Assembly: GCA_934646965.1 (NCBI GenBank)
Contig: CAKUEZ010000021.1
Coordinates: 1-23,944 of the forward strand
Reading direction: 5' to 3'
Source of the DNA: an uncultured Collinsella sp.
Lineage (GTDB): Bacteria; Actinomycetota; Coriobacteriia; Coriobacteriales; Coriobacteriaceae
Length of the DNA stretch: 23,944 nucleotides
The position numbers were made by a program, and so were the translations under genes. Below the pieces are notes generated by a model. It worked only from the letters and a program-made list of their open reading frames with translations. It ran no database searches and had not been told where the DNA came from. Position 1 is the first letter of the stretch; each line of letters begins with the position of its first letter. Positions 1 to 7,364 of the stretch are shown here, piece after piece.

Positions 1-1666
1 CATCAGCGCGGGTAAGCACCGGTGCGTCGTTGATGCCATCGCCGACAAAGGCGAGCTTGCCCTTGCCGCTCTCGCTCGCAAGCAACGCTTCAACACGCTC
101 GACCTTGTCGCCCGGCAGCAGCTGCGCATGGAACTCATCGAGACCGAGCTGCTTGGCCACTGCTGCCGCCACTTCCTCGCGGTCGCCCGTGAGCATAACG
201 GTGTGCTTGACGCCGGCGGCGTGCAGGTCGCGGATCGTCTGCTCGGCATCGGCCTTAACGGTGTCGGCAATCACGATGTGGCCGGCGTACACGCCGTCGA
301 CCAGCACGTGCAGAATCGTGCCGACAACCTCGCAATTGGGGGTATCGACGCCGGCCGCGGCAAGCATCTTGGCATTGCCGACGACGACGTGCTCGCCGTC
401 GATTGTCGCCGTCACGCCGTGGCCCGCGTCGTTGGCGGAGTCGCTCACGCGCTTGGGGTCGACCTCGCCCTGGTAGGCGGCGCGCACCGACTGCGCGATA
501 GGGTGGTCGGAGAACGACTCCGCGAGGGCCGCGACCTCGAGCAGCGACTGCTCGGTATAGCTGGCCTCGGGGTGTACCGCCACGACCGAGAACGTGCCGT
601 TGGTGAGCGTGCCGGTCTTGTCGAAGACGACGGTGTCAACGTCGGCAAGCGTCTCGAGGTAGTTGGAGCCCTTGATGAGAACGCCCAGCTTGGACGCACC
701 GCCAATGCCGCCAAAGAAGCTCAGCGGCACGCTGATAACGAGGGCGCAGGGGCAGCTGACGACGAGGAAGGTCAAACCGCGCAGGATCCAGTCGGACCAG
801 GCGCCGGTGAACAGACCACCGCCGAGCGCGAGTACCGCGGCCGCGCCGGTGACGGCGGGCGTGTAGACGCGTGCGAAGCGCGTGATGAAGTTCTCGGTGC
901 GTGCTTTCTTTTCGCTGGCGTTTTCCACGAGCTCCAGGATGCGGCTGACGGTGGACTCGCCAAACGGTTTGGTGGTGCGCACGCGGATAAGCCCCGTCAT
1001 ATTGATGCAGCCGCTGATGATGTCGTCACCGGACTTGGCGGGGCGGGGGACCGATTCGCCGGTGAGGGCGGCGGTGTCGAGCTGCGTCTCTCCGTCGACG
1101 ATGACGCCATCGATGGGCACACGCTCGCCGGGTTTGACGACGATCACGGTGCCGACGGCAATGTCATCGGGGAAGACCTGCTCGAGCGTGCCGTCGGGCT
1201 GCTCGACGTTGGCGTAGTCGGGCGCGATGTCCATCATGGCGCTGATCGACTTGCGGCTCTTGCCCACGGCGTAGGCCTGGAACAGCTCGCCGACCTGGTA
1301 GAACAGCATGACGGCGGCGCCCTCGGCCATGTGCGGGTCGGTGTCGGGGAAGAGCACCATGGCAAACGCGCCGATGGTTGCGACGACCATGAGGAAGCTT
1401 TCGTCGAAGGCCTTGCCGCGGCGGATGTTGTTAAACGCCTTTTGAAGGACATCATAGCCGCCGATTAAAAACGGCACGAGGAACAGCACGAAACTGGCGT
1501 AGATGTCGCCCGGCTCGCCAAACATTGCGGTCAGGGCGCCAAGCTCCTCGAGGGCATATACCGCAGCAAAGATGCCCAGCGCCACCAGGATGCGATTGCG
1601 CTTATGCTCGAGGGACTCTTTCTTTTTGCGCTTCTTCTTTTTCTTTTTGGGGTCGGCGGTCGCCAT
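1..1666 (-). CDS. cadA: Heavy-metal-translocating P1B-type ATPase (Cd/Zn type), 3' end cut by window
   Basis: Membrane pump that uses ATP to export soft divalent metals, probably Zn2+/Cd2+. About 555 codons are visible; the last membrane helices lie outside the window. Seen in order: a lysine/arginine-rich N-terminal tail, membrane helices, TGES at residues 202-205 (actuator domain), CPC at 305-307 in the metal-conducting helix, DKTG with phosphorylated Asp349, the HP motif at 388-389, TGD at 493-495 and GDGIND from 542. The stretch after CPC (SVPLSFFGGIGGASK) is typical of the Cd/Zn subgroup. No N-terminal HMA domain is present; one is encoded separately just upstream. The ATG is preceded by GGGAGG. 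The gene follows an ArsR-type regulator and carries its own copy of the operator. Family assignment is firm; metal specificity and the symbol are inferred because the specificity-determining C-terminal helices are missing. Confidence 0.9.
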   Translation of the reverse strand, partial: MATADPKKKKKKRKKKESLEHKRNRILVALGIFAAVYALEELGALTAMFGEPGDIYASFVLFLVPFLIGGYDVLQKAFNNIRRGKAFDESFLMVVATIGAFAMVLFPDTDPHMAEGAAVMLFYQVGELFQAYAVGKSRKSISAMMDIAPDYANVEQPDGTLEQVFPDDIAVGTVIVVKPGERVPIDGVIVDGETQLDTAALTGESVPRPAKSGDDIISGCINMTGLIRVRTTKPFGESTVSRILELVENASEKKARTENFITRFARVYTPAVTGAAAVLALGGGLFTGAWSDWILRGLTFLVVSCPCALVISVPLSFFGGIGGASKLGVLIKGSNYLETLADVDTVVFDKTGTLTNGTFSVVAVHPEASYTEQSLLEVAALAESFSDHPIAQSVRAAYQGEVDPKRVSDSANDAGHGVTATIDGEHVVVGNAKMLAAAGVDTPNCEVVGTILHVLVDGVYAGHIVIADTVKADAEQTIRDLHAAGVKHTVMLTGDREEVAAAVAKQLGLDEFHAQLLPGDKVERVEALLASESGKGKLAFVGDGINDAPVLTRAD

Positions 1667-1688
1667 GATTCAAACCTCCCATTTGAAT

Positions 1689-1708
1689 GTATGAACACTC
1701 GCTCATAT
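1689..1708. promoter_or_regulatory. Third copy of the ArsR/SmtB-type operator, upstream of the ATPase
   Basis: GTATGAACACTCGCTCATAT matches the operator upstream of the repressor gene at 17 of 20 positions. It lies 23 bp before the ATPase start codon, in the 99-bp gap after the HMA gene. This suggests the ATPase has a second metal-controlled promoter in addition to read-through from the repressor promoter. Function is inferred from the sequence match and position. Confidence 0.6.
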
Positions 1709-1765
1709 AATATCGCGAGCAAAGGCCGCGGCAAGCGCGGCCTTGCGGGTTGGCACGTGTGCGGA

Positions 1766-1984
1766 CTAGAGGATGATCTCGCAGTCGGGCTCGGCGTCGG
1801 CGGTGAACTCCACGACACGGTCCAGGACCTCGTCGAACTCGGCGTCGTCGGCCTCGAGCGTCAGCTTCTGAGTCATAAAGTTGACAGATACGGATTTGAC
1901 GCCCTCGAGCTTGGCTAGCTCGTCCTGAAGCTCGCGCGCGCAGTTGGCGCAGTCGATCTCGTCGAGCTTGAACTGCTTTTTCAT
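1766..1984 (-). CDS. Free-standing heavy-metal-associated (HMA) domain protein, 72 aa
   Basis: Small cytosolic metal-binding protein with a single ferredoxin-like HMA fold, the domain normally fused to the N-terminus of CPx-type ATPases or found in copper chaperones. The metal site is CANC (CxxC) at residues 13-16, in the sequence DEIDCANCAREL. The rest (KLEGVKSVSVNFMTQKLTLE) follows the expected beta-alpha-beta pattern. The start codon is preceded by AAAGGAA. It sits between the ArsR-type gene and the ATPase, which itself lacks an HMA domain, so it probably delivers metal to that pump or buffers it. The glutamate/aspartate-rich tail ending CEIIL adds a further cysteine. Family assignment is secure; the partner is inferred from position. 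Confidence 0.88.
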   Translation of the reverse strand: MKKQFKLDEIDCANCARELQDELAKLEGVKSVSVNFMTQKLTLEADDAEFDEVLDRVVEFTADAEPDCEIIL

Positions 1985-2047
1985 GATGGGTTCCTTTCCC
2001 TGTGTTAGCGGCCTGGGTGCCGGCCGCGCTGGTACCGTGGTTGTCTG

Positions 2048-2413
2048 CTATTCGCAGATGTGGCTCATGCCCTGGTTGAGCATGGTGTAGACGTGGTCGT
2101 CGGCGAGCGAGTAGAGGATGTTGCGGCCGTCGCGTCGGAACTTGACCAGGTGCGACTGCTTGAGCGTACGCAGCTGGTGCGAGACCGCGGACTGCGACGT
2201 CTCGGATGCTTCGGCGATGTCTGCCACGCACAGCTCGCGGCCCATGAGGGCATAGAGAATCTTGATGCGCGTGGTGTCGCTGAAGACCTTGAACAGGTCT
2301 GCCAGGTCGTACAGCAGCTCCTCGTCGGGGAGGTCCTCGGGTGAGCAGGTGGTGGGAACGACGGGCTCGGCGGCTTCGCCGTCGATCGTTGTTTCGACTG
2401 TGTGGTCGCTCAT
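2048..2413 (-). CDS. ArsR/SmtB-family metal-sensing transcriptional repressor, 121 aa
   Basis: Winged-helix repressor that leaves its operator when it binds metal. A disordered N-terminal ~30 residues precedes the ArsR core: DLFKVFSDTTRIKILYAL, then ELCVADIA, and the recognition helix SQSAVSHQLRTLKQSHLV. The C-terminal helix carries DxH-x10-HxxE (in DDHVYTMLNQGMSHICE), the alpha-5 metal site of Zn/Co sensors of the SmtB/CzrA group. The alpha-3 segment has a single cysteine rather than the CxC of Cd/Pb sensors such as CadC. This favours a zinc-type sensor, though Cd response remains possible. AAAGGAT precedes the ATG. It is the first gene of the HMA/ATPase cluster and lies immediately downstream of a pair of operators, so autoregulation is likely. 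Confidence 0.92.
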   Translation of the reverse strand: MSDHTVETTIDGEAAEPVVPTTCSPEDLPDEELLYDLADLFKVFSDTTRIKILYALMGRELCVADIAEASETSQSAVSHQLRTLKQSHLVKFRRDGRNILYSLADDHVYTMLNQGMSHICE

Positions 2414-2426
2414 TGCAATATCCTTT

Positions 2427-2483
2427 CATATGAACATGCGCTCATATAACTTACTTCCGAGTATATGAGCGCATGTTCATATG
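2427..2483. promoter_or_regulatory. Paired ArsR/SmtB-type operators in inverted orientation
   Basis: Two 22-bp arms (2427-2448 and 2462-2483) are exact reverse complements separated by 13 bp. Each arm is itself an imperfect dyad of the ATATGAnCnnnTGTTCATAT type that SmtB/ArsR-family repressors recognise. They lie 14 bp upstream of the repressor ATG, so a repressor bound there would cover the promoter. A variant copy occurs before the ATPase. Seen: the repeats. Inferred: repressor binding. Confidence 0.75.
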
Positions 2484-2803
2484 TCAATGCTATTTGTGGC
2501 GTTATTTGATAATTGCTTGCTGCCGAAGTGGGATTTTTCTAGTTGCGCATGGCTCGATTCATCGTCCATCTGCAAAAATCGAGTTGCGCGGTCGATAGAC
2601 TATTCACGGATTTTCTGAAAGTGCGTATTTGTTTATTTCTGATTCAAATTTCGGATCAATAATGCAATTAATTGTTCAATCTTTATAGTTAAGCGCACTG
2701 TTTCAGTATTTGGAGAGCTGGATTGAGCCATTTAAGGACGACTCGCGTGTTGCCGTGACCGCGCAACTCGAAAATTGCAGTCGGACAAATGCGGAAACAG
2801 GTT
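2484..2803. other. Gene-free AT-rich stretch holding an inverted-repeat element
   Basis: No supportable gene. The stretch is clearly AT-richer than the operon before it. It holds a partial copy of a ~25-bp motif (2533-2553), a full copy (2567-2593) and an inverted full copy (2757-2780). The last lies 23 bp downstream of the stop codon of the neighbouring minus-strand gene. Confidence 0.6.
2567..2780. repeat. Inverted-repeat element A (~214 bp)
   Basis: The left end (2567-2593) contains a CTGCAAAAATCGAGTTGCGC core, then GGT. The right end (2757-2780) carries the reverse complement of the same motif with small changes. A homologous element with the same end motifs is at 4186-4382. Both also share TGAAAGTGCGT/TGGAAGTGCGT, with the GTGCGT starting 29 bp past the left-end GGT. 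No coding capacity. Could be a MITE-like or REP-type repeat; target-site duplications could not be confirmed by eye. Confidence 0.6.
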
Positions 2804-4012
2804 TCAGAACAACAGGCCCTCGATCAAATCGATAATCATGTCGTCTTCAGTGCGCGGGCAGACAGATTTCGCGTGCGGGCTAGCATCGTCAACCAGGTTA
2901 ATCTCCTCAGCTAGTTCGCTAACATGCTGCATGTCATCGGGTTCGGGGATCTCGTTGATGCTCGGGTCGTCAACATGTGGATACTGGCTCGCGATTTCTT
3001 GCTCTATTGCCTGCGCCTCTCTGCGCTCTTTGAGGATCCGGCGACCATATTCGAAGTACCGCCGCAAGACAAATTGACGAAGATCCTCCTGAAGGGCTGG
3101 GAAGTCATCCGGGAGACGTCCGGGGCAGATTTTCTCGCGAATGCGAATCGCTTCCATAACCCGTTTAAAGGCGGACTGTTTGAAAAACGAATGGCGGCTG
3201 ACGGTGATAACGGCATACCCCATGTTTCGGAGTGTGTTTCGACGCTCCTCATCAATCGCCTGTTGCTCGGGCTCATCATGGAAAAATCCGTTGTACTCGA
3301 TGTCGGTCATCGATTTTTCGAGCAGCGCGTCGAAGTAGAACACGGTGCGCCTCGTAAGGGCAGAGTACCTTTTGGGAACTGGGACGGGAAAGTCAGTTTT
3401 GATGGCGCGAATACCAAAGCCGCCCGCGGATTTGGGCATTGTGAGCATCATGACGAAAGCCGTTTCGAGCGGAGAGCGGCAGCCGTCACGCACATATCCA
3501 AGCGCCTTGATTGCATTGTTTGAGCCGCGATAGCCCGATGCCTGGGAAAAGAAGTTCCTGAGCGCTTCGGTGTTGGTTAGGGCAGGGCGCTCGCGATACT
3601 CTGCTTCGTCGGATGCATCGAGTGCGTAGGAGCCACAGATTTCAAAGTAGTATTCAACGAGTTCCCGTAGGCTGAGATCGTTTGCGGCTTGCAGGGCACA
3701 CAGTTTGATGTCAACGATATAGACGCCAGCCTCGAGCTCAAGGTAGCTTTCTGAGTCGAAGGTATAGCGCGTGCGATGGCAAACGCATCCATCGCAATGC
3801 CTTCGGGCGTTATTGGAATACGTCAGTACGTGGATAGTTTCGGATTCGATGCCTTTTCCGTTCAACCATGATTGGGCTGTCTGCAGGGCAGGCTCGGTCG
3901 GGATGGATGCCCTGATCTTCTCCATGCGTATGGGGTCGGTCGTGAATAGTGCGACCGACTCGGCTGCTTGGTATACGGCCCGTGCCGTGGCATGTGATAG
4001 AACGATTCCCAT
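2804..4012 (-). CDS. Hypothetical protein with PD-(D/E)xK/DUF559-like nuclease core, 402 aa
   Basis: Not a characterised gene. The N-terminal ~90 residues begin MGIVLSHATARAVY. A middle section (VDIKLCALQAANDLSLRELVEYYFEICGSY, then SPLETAFVMMLTMP and GGFGI) matches a paralogous hypothetical family I recall from Coriobacteriia. It is followed by FYFDALLEK, DIEYNGFFH and DEERRNTLRNMGYAVITVS, the D...ExxG..H...R pattern of DUF559/Vsr-like endonuclease folds. A charged C-terminal ~110 residues follow. No clear Shine-Dalgarno is seen, so the start rests on the family-like N-terminus. GC is visibly lower than in neighbouring genes, and the gene is bracketed by two related inverted-repeat elements, suggesting acquisition. 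A second family member is at 12418-13467. Nuclease activity is inference from motif layout only. Confidence 0.75.
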   Translation of the reverse strand: MGIVLSHATARAVYQAAESVALFTTDPIRMEKIRASIPTEPALQTAQSWLNGKGIESETIHVLTYSNNARRHCDGCVCHRTRYTFDSESYLELEAGVYIVDIKLCALQAANDLSLRELVEYYFEICGSYALDASDEAEYRERPALTNTEALRNFFSQASGYRGSNNAIKALGYVRDGCRSPLETAFVMMLTMPKSAGGFGIRAIKTDFPVPVPKRYSALTRRTVFYFDALLEKSMTDIEYNGFFHDEPEQQAIDEERRNTLRNMGYAVITVSRHSFFKQSAFKRVMEAIRIREKICPGRLPDDFPALQEDLRQFVLRRYFEYGRRILKERREAQAIEQEIASQYPHVDDPSINEIPEPDDMQHVSELAEEINLVDDASPHAKSVCPRTEDDMIIDLIEGLLF

Positions 4013-4185
4013 ATGCGCATCATGACATAGCTTGTGTTCTGGACGTTGGGGGCATCGGGCAACGGCGCCGAAACGCGGTGCATCTTCTGCGAACGGTAGG
4101 TTTCACCCGATGCGCGGTTGAACGGTTGACGCCAATGGAGAGTTTTCTGTCACTTGGCCTCATTTGGGCGAATTCCCGTAGATGT

Positions 4186-4382
4186 CATCTGCATTTTTCG
4201 AGTTAGGCGGTTTTGGTTCATGTAAAAAAGTCGATGGAAGTGCGTCTATCGTGCAATTGTTGACCGGAATCAGTCATTAGGGTGCCATGTCAGCCGGTAT
4301 CAGAGTGGTATTTGGCTCCGCGACGGCGAAATAGGCCTCGGAGGGGAGCTGGGTAAACCGCGCAACTCGAAAAATGTAGATG
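4186..4382. repeat. Inverted-repeat element B (~197 bp)
   Basis: The left end (4186-4211) carries CATCTGCATTTTTCGAGTTA then GGCGGT. The right end (4355-4382) carries the reverse complement, ACCGCGCAACTCGAAAAATG then TAGATG. It is homologous to element A at 2567-2780, and the two elements bracket the 2804-4012 gene. Confidence 0.6.
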
Positions 4383-4434
4383 GGCGTTTTCAAAATGCTT
4401 GGATAGCGGCGTTCTTTGTCGCGAGAATGCAAAA

Positions 4435-4462
4435 CGGGGCGCGGTCGAAAGGCCACGCCCCG
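4435..4462 (-). terminator. Rho-independent terminator of the exonuclease gene
   Basis: GGGGCG.GG pairs with CC.CGCCCC around an 8-nt loop (one mismatch). On the minus strand the stem is followed by TTTT. It lies about 70 bp after the exonuclease stop codon, in the correct orientation. Confidence 0.7.
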
Positions 4463-4533
4463 AATTTTGCGCGTTCGTCTGGCTTGCTGCTGTTTGTGCT
4501 GTGCTGTTATGGGTGTTGTCGCGACCGACTTCG

Positions 4534-5502
4534 CTACTTAGCGAACAGGTTCTTGAGGTTGAACTCGGCCTGTACCGTGCGGAGCATGAGATCGGTGTCG
4601 TCGAGGCCCAGGTGTTGCTCGTTGGCGTCGGCAGCGAGGGTGCCGCGGCGGCGTGCCCAGTTTTCGAGCGCGGCGGGCGCGGACTCGCGGGGGAGTGAAC
4701 GCACGTCGGCGTCCAGGCTGCGGCAGATCTGGCGGGAGTCGATGACGATGATCTTGCCTGCGCGGCGTGCCTCGGCGTAACCGTCCAGGTGGATCTTGAA
4801 CCAGCTGTCCTCGAAGGCGGCATTGTGCGCCATGTACGGATACTTCTTCATAAGCTTGAGCAGCTGCTTCTGCAGCTCCTTGTTCTCGCGGAAGGGCTTT
4901 TTGCCGTCGATGTCGTCCCAGGTAATGTGGTGGATATTCGACAGCGGCACGTCCTCGCCGCGGTAGATGTCGGGCAGGCCGCAGTAGTGCGCCTCGGCGT
5001 CGTGCGGTACGGCGTCGCTGGTGAGGTCCATGATCTCCCAGCCCACGTTGATGATGTAGCCGCGCTCGGGCGCGCGGCCGGTGGTCTCGATGTCGATGCC
5101 CAGCACCGTGCCCTGGATAGGCTTGCGGGCGTAGGCCACGCCGAGTGCGTCGCGGTCGCCGCGGATCTCGCGCATGACCGACGCGGCGGTGCGCTTTTGC
5201 ATCTTGCCGATGGCAGCGCAGGTGTCGGCATCGGACAGGCCGCGCGAAAGCGTCGCGGGCGTCACGTTGCGCAGACGCGCCTCGCCAATCTGGTCGCACA
5301 GGTCGCGGTTGCGGTCGGCCAGGTCGCGCACGGTGGCAAAGTCGAAGCCGGGGTCGCCCTCGGCGGTAAAGTACTCGGTCTCGAGCACCTTGAGGGCCTC
5401 CTCGCCCTTCTGGCGCTCGGACTCCATGGCGCCGTGATCGCCGTAGATAAACATGGGGATAAACGGCTGGCGCTCGTATTCGAGTGCTTGCGAAACGTTC
5501 AT
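4534..5502 (-). CDS. DEDDh-family 3'-5' exonuclease (DnaQ/PolC epsilon-like), 322 aa
   Basis: Predicted 3'-5' exonuclease of the RNase T/DnaQ superfamily. The exonuclease domain occupies residues ~133-315: ExoI DIET (Asp137, Glu139), ExoII with HNAAFED (Asn227 to Asp232), and ExoIII with HLGLDD (His297, Asp301/302), so the two-metal catalytic set is complete. The first ~130 residues form a charged region with no recognised domain, not part of the minimal fold. The conserved small-residue spacing and the DEDDh histidine argue against a DEDDy enzyme. AAGGAG stands 6 nt before the ATG. It is monocistronic, with a terminator downstream and a divergent metal-exporter gene upstream. The exact role (repair, RNA processing or defence) cannot be told from sequence. 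Confidence 0.85.
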   Translation of the reverse strand: MNVSQALEYERQPFIPMFIYGDHGAMESERQKGEEALKVLETEYFTAEGDPGFDFATVRDLADRNRDLCDQIGEARLRNVTPATLSRGLSDADTCAAIGKMQKRTAASVMREIRGDRDALGVAYARKPIQGTVLGIDIETTGRAPERGYIINVGWEIMDLTSDAVPHDAEAHYCGLPDIYRGEDVPLSNIHHITWDDIDGKKPFRENKELQKQLLKLMKKYPYMAHNAAFEDSWFKIHLDGYAEARRAGKIIVIDSRQICRSLDADVRSLPRESAPAALENWARRRGTLAADANEQHLGLDDTDLMLRTVQAEFNLKNLFAK

Positions 5503-5583
5503 ATGCTGCTCCTTGGATGGGCCGCGTCGCGCGGCTCGGGGTTACTGAGTTATGGCGAGATGATAGTTTACCATGGGCAACTA

Positions 5584-5611
5584 TTGGCATCGCGCCTGGG
5601 ACAACTACAAT
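5584..5611 (+). promoter_or_regulatory. Putative sigma-70-type promoter for the His-rich exporter
   Basis: TTGGCA and TACAAT are separated by 16 bp, about 60 bp upstream of the exporter ATG, in the 171-bp divergent intergenic region. Assigned by eye only. Confidence 0.4.
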
Positions 5612-5673
5612 ACCCTAGTTGACCGCTAGGACTTTTACAATGCTGCCGAAAGACACGAAAGGTTCCATCCGTC

Positions 5674-6774
5674 ATGGATTTACTGATTGATATTTTGCTC
5701 GACGCCGGTAAGGACACGCTGTCGCTGGTGCCGTTTTTGTTGGTGACGTATCTGGCGCTCGAGACCCTGGAGCACGTCGCGGGCGACCGCGTCAACGGCG
5801 CCATCAAGCGCGCCGGCGCCGCGGGCCCCGTGGTTGGCTCATTGCTGGGCATCGTGCCACAGTGCGGGTTTTCGGCGATGGCGGCGACGTTGTACGCCGG
5901 TCGCGTCGTGACGCTGGGTACGCTGGTGGCGGTGTTCCTCTCGACCTCCGACGAGATGCTGCCGTTGCTGCTTGCCGAGCAGGTTCCCGTGCAGACCATG
6001 GCGATGCTGCTTGCTTCGAAGGCACTCATCGCGCTGGTTACGGGCTTTATCGTGGATGCTGCCATTCGCGGCCTGCGCCGTAACGCCCGCGCGCATGCCG
6101 CGATTCGTCGCACCGTGCTGGGGACCGCGGCAAATCCGGCCCACGTGAACTGCGCGCACGATGACCACACCGGCGGCGACATCATCGACGAGGTGGCCGA
6201 GGCGGGCGTGAGCGCCGACCACATCCACGAGCTGTGCGAGCGCGATCATTGTGGCTGCGACGACGATGAGGACGAGCACGGGCACGGGCATGGCCACGAC
6301 CACGGCCACGGGCGCGACCACAGCCACGCGGACGAGCATGAGCACCACCACGACCACAGCCACTCCCACGAGGGTGCGCCCGTCCTGTCGATCATCCGCA
6401 GCGCGATCTCGCATACCGTGCAGGTGTCGGTATTCATTTTCCTAGTGACGCTGATTCTGGTCGCCGTCCTCGAGACCTTCGGCGAGTCCGCGATCGAGCA
6501 ATTCCTGCGCGGCAACGAGACGCTCGCCGTCCTGGGCTCGGCACTCGTCGGCCTGATCCCCAACTGCTCCGCCAGCGTCGTCATTACGCAGCTGTACCTG
6601 GAGGGCGCGCTGCAGCTGGCCCCGATGCTCGCCGGCACGCTCATTTCCGCCGGCGTGGGCTACCTAGTGCTGTTCCGTACCAACCGCAGCGCCCGCGAGA
6701 ACGTCATGTTCTTGGTCATGATGTACGTCATCGGCGCCGGCTGGGGACTCATCTTATCCGCCTGTGGCCTCTAA
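5674..6774 (+). CDS. ArsP_2-type heavy-metal/manganese exporter with histidine-rich loop, 366 aa
   Basis: Integral membrane protein of the family annotated as putative 10-TM heavy-metal exporter or putative manganese transporter (ArsP_2). Two homologous membrane halves are visible, each with a signature loop: GIVPQCGFSA near residue 60 and LIPNCSASVVI near 300. Between them is a long hydrophilic loop (about residues 140-235) with a dense His/Asp/Glu stretch (repeated HGH, DHGH, HSH units), a likely metal-binding site. The start codon follows GAAAGG, and the frame has no longer plausible start. It is divergent from the exonuclease and convergent with the YaiI-like gene across a hairpin repeat. 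The transported ion is unknown. The loop argues for a divalent metal, and manganese, zinc or arsenical export cannot be separated by sequence alone. Confidence 0.85.
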   Translation: MDLLIDILLDAGKDTLSLVPFLLVTYLALETLEHVAGDRVNGAIKRAGAAGPVVGSLLGIVPQCGFSAMAATLYAGRVVTLGTLVAVFLSTSDEMLPLLLAEQVPVQTMAMLLASKALIALVTGFIVDAAIRGLRRNARAHAAIRRTVLGTAANPAHVNCAHDDHTGGDIIDEVAEAGVSADHIHELCERDHCGCDDDEDEHGHGHGHDHGHGRDHSHADEHEHHHDHSHSHEGAPVLSIIRSAISHTVQVSVFIFLVTLILVAVLETFGESAIEQFLRGNETLAVLGSALVGLIPNCSASVVITQLYLEGALQLAPMLAGTLISAGVGYLVLFRTNRSARENVMFLVMMYVIGAGWGLILSACGL

Positions 6775-6877
6775 GTAGATTTTTGGGACATACCTTAAAA
6801 TCTACCCTTATGACCAGGGCATTTCCCACAGTCAAAAACAAAAAGGTAGATTTTTAGGCATGTCCCAAAAATCTACC
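6775..6877. repeat. Paired-hairpin palindromic repeat between convergent genes (probable two-way terminator)
   Basis: Two hairpins lie side by side: 6775-6805 (GTAGATTTT paired with AAAATCTAC) and 6845-6877 (an 11-bp stem, GGTAGATTTTT with AAAAATCTACC). Their outer 17 bp (6775-6791 and 6860-6876) are also exact reverse complements, so the whole unit can fold as one large palindrome. It sits between the stop codons of two convergent genes. I recall similar units in Collinsella intergenic DNA but cannot verify it here. Confidence 0.75.
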
Positions 6878-6881
6878 TTTG

Positions 6882-7364
6882 CTAGCGCAGCAGTTCCGTG
6901 AGGTTGCGCTTAAAGCGGGCTCGGTCCTCGCTGGTGAAGGCTGCCGGTCCGCGGGTGCGTCCTCCGGCGCGGCGCACTTTCTTTTCTTCGTGACGGATAA
7001 ACAGCTGCATGTCGATAGTTGCCTTGTCGTAAACGCGCCCGCGCACGCCGATGGCGGCGGCGTCGCGTCCGAGCACCATGCTCGCCAGGCCAATGTCCTG
7101 CGTCACGACCACGTCGCCCGCCTGCAGGCGCTCGACAATGGCAAAGTCGGCGCTATCGGCGCCCACGCTCACGTCAAGCGTCGAGACCCAAAAGCCGCGT
7201 CGTGTGTGCTCGGCATCGCGCGGATCGTCGCGGCGAATGTGACGTTCCAGGTTCTGCGTGCTGTTTCCGGCGATAACAACGGCGACGCCCGCCCGTCGCG
7301 CGCAGTCGATCGACTCGCGCGTGACCGGGCAGGCGTCAGCGTCAATAAAAAGGGTTCGCGGCAT
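6882..7364 (-). CDS. YaiI/YqxD family protein (UPF0178, DUF188), 160 aa
   Basis: Conserved cytosolic protein of unknown function with a PIN-like fold. Family hallmarks are present: an N-terminal FIDADACPV (acidic, near residue 6-14), a GNSTQN-like strand, GADSADFAIVE, the GDVVVTQDIGLAS motif and a basic C-terminal part (RRAGGRTRGP, then SEDRARFKRNL). Length is normal for the family. The start ATG directly abuts the stop codon of the upstream HdeD-like gene (TAG immediately followed by ATG), so translation is probably coupled. A ribosome site would lie within the upstream gene. The end of the gene lies against a palindromic repeat. Confidence 0.92.
   Translation of the reverse strand: MPRTLFIDADACPVTRESIDCARRAGVAVVIAGNSTQNLERHIRRDDPRDAEHTRRGFWVSTLDVSVGADSADFAIVERLQAGDVVVTQDIGLASMVLGRDAAAIGVRGRVYDKATIDMQLFIRHEEKKVRRAGGRTRGPAAFTSEDRARFKRNLTELLR

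Larger units (their letters stand above)
4013..4533. other. Gene-free region upstream of the nuclease-like gene
   Basis: About 520 bp with no supportable gene; the short open frames have no recognisable content and no good ribosome sites. It holds inverted-repeat element B (4186-4382) and the terminator of the exonuclease gene (4435-4462). The promoter of the minus-strand nuclease-like gene must lie here, but I could not pick a convincing -35/-10 pair. Confidence 0.6.

Noticed and set aside
128..1468. Long plus-strand open frame (446 aa) opposite the ATPase
   Set aside because: Antisense shadow in high-GC DNA; the minus strand has complete P1B-ATPase motifs.
2427..2483. Inverted repeat as a transcription terminator
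   Set aside because: AT-rich arms with internal dyads of ArsR operator type, no GC stem or T-run; it lies upstream of a repressor ATG.
4013..4290. Possible degraded extra gene upstream of the first nuclease-like gene
   Set aside because: Short frames on both strands have no similarity I can recognise and no ribosome sites.
6270..6370. Tandem repeat/CRISPR-like pattern in the CACGGGCATGGCCACGAC region
   Set aside because: Encodes the His-rich loop of the exporter in frame; repeats are imperfect codon-level repeats.
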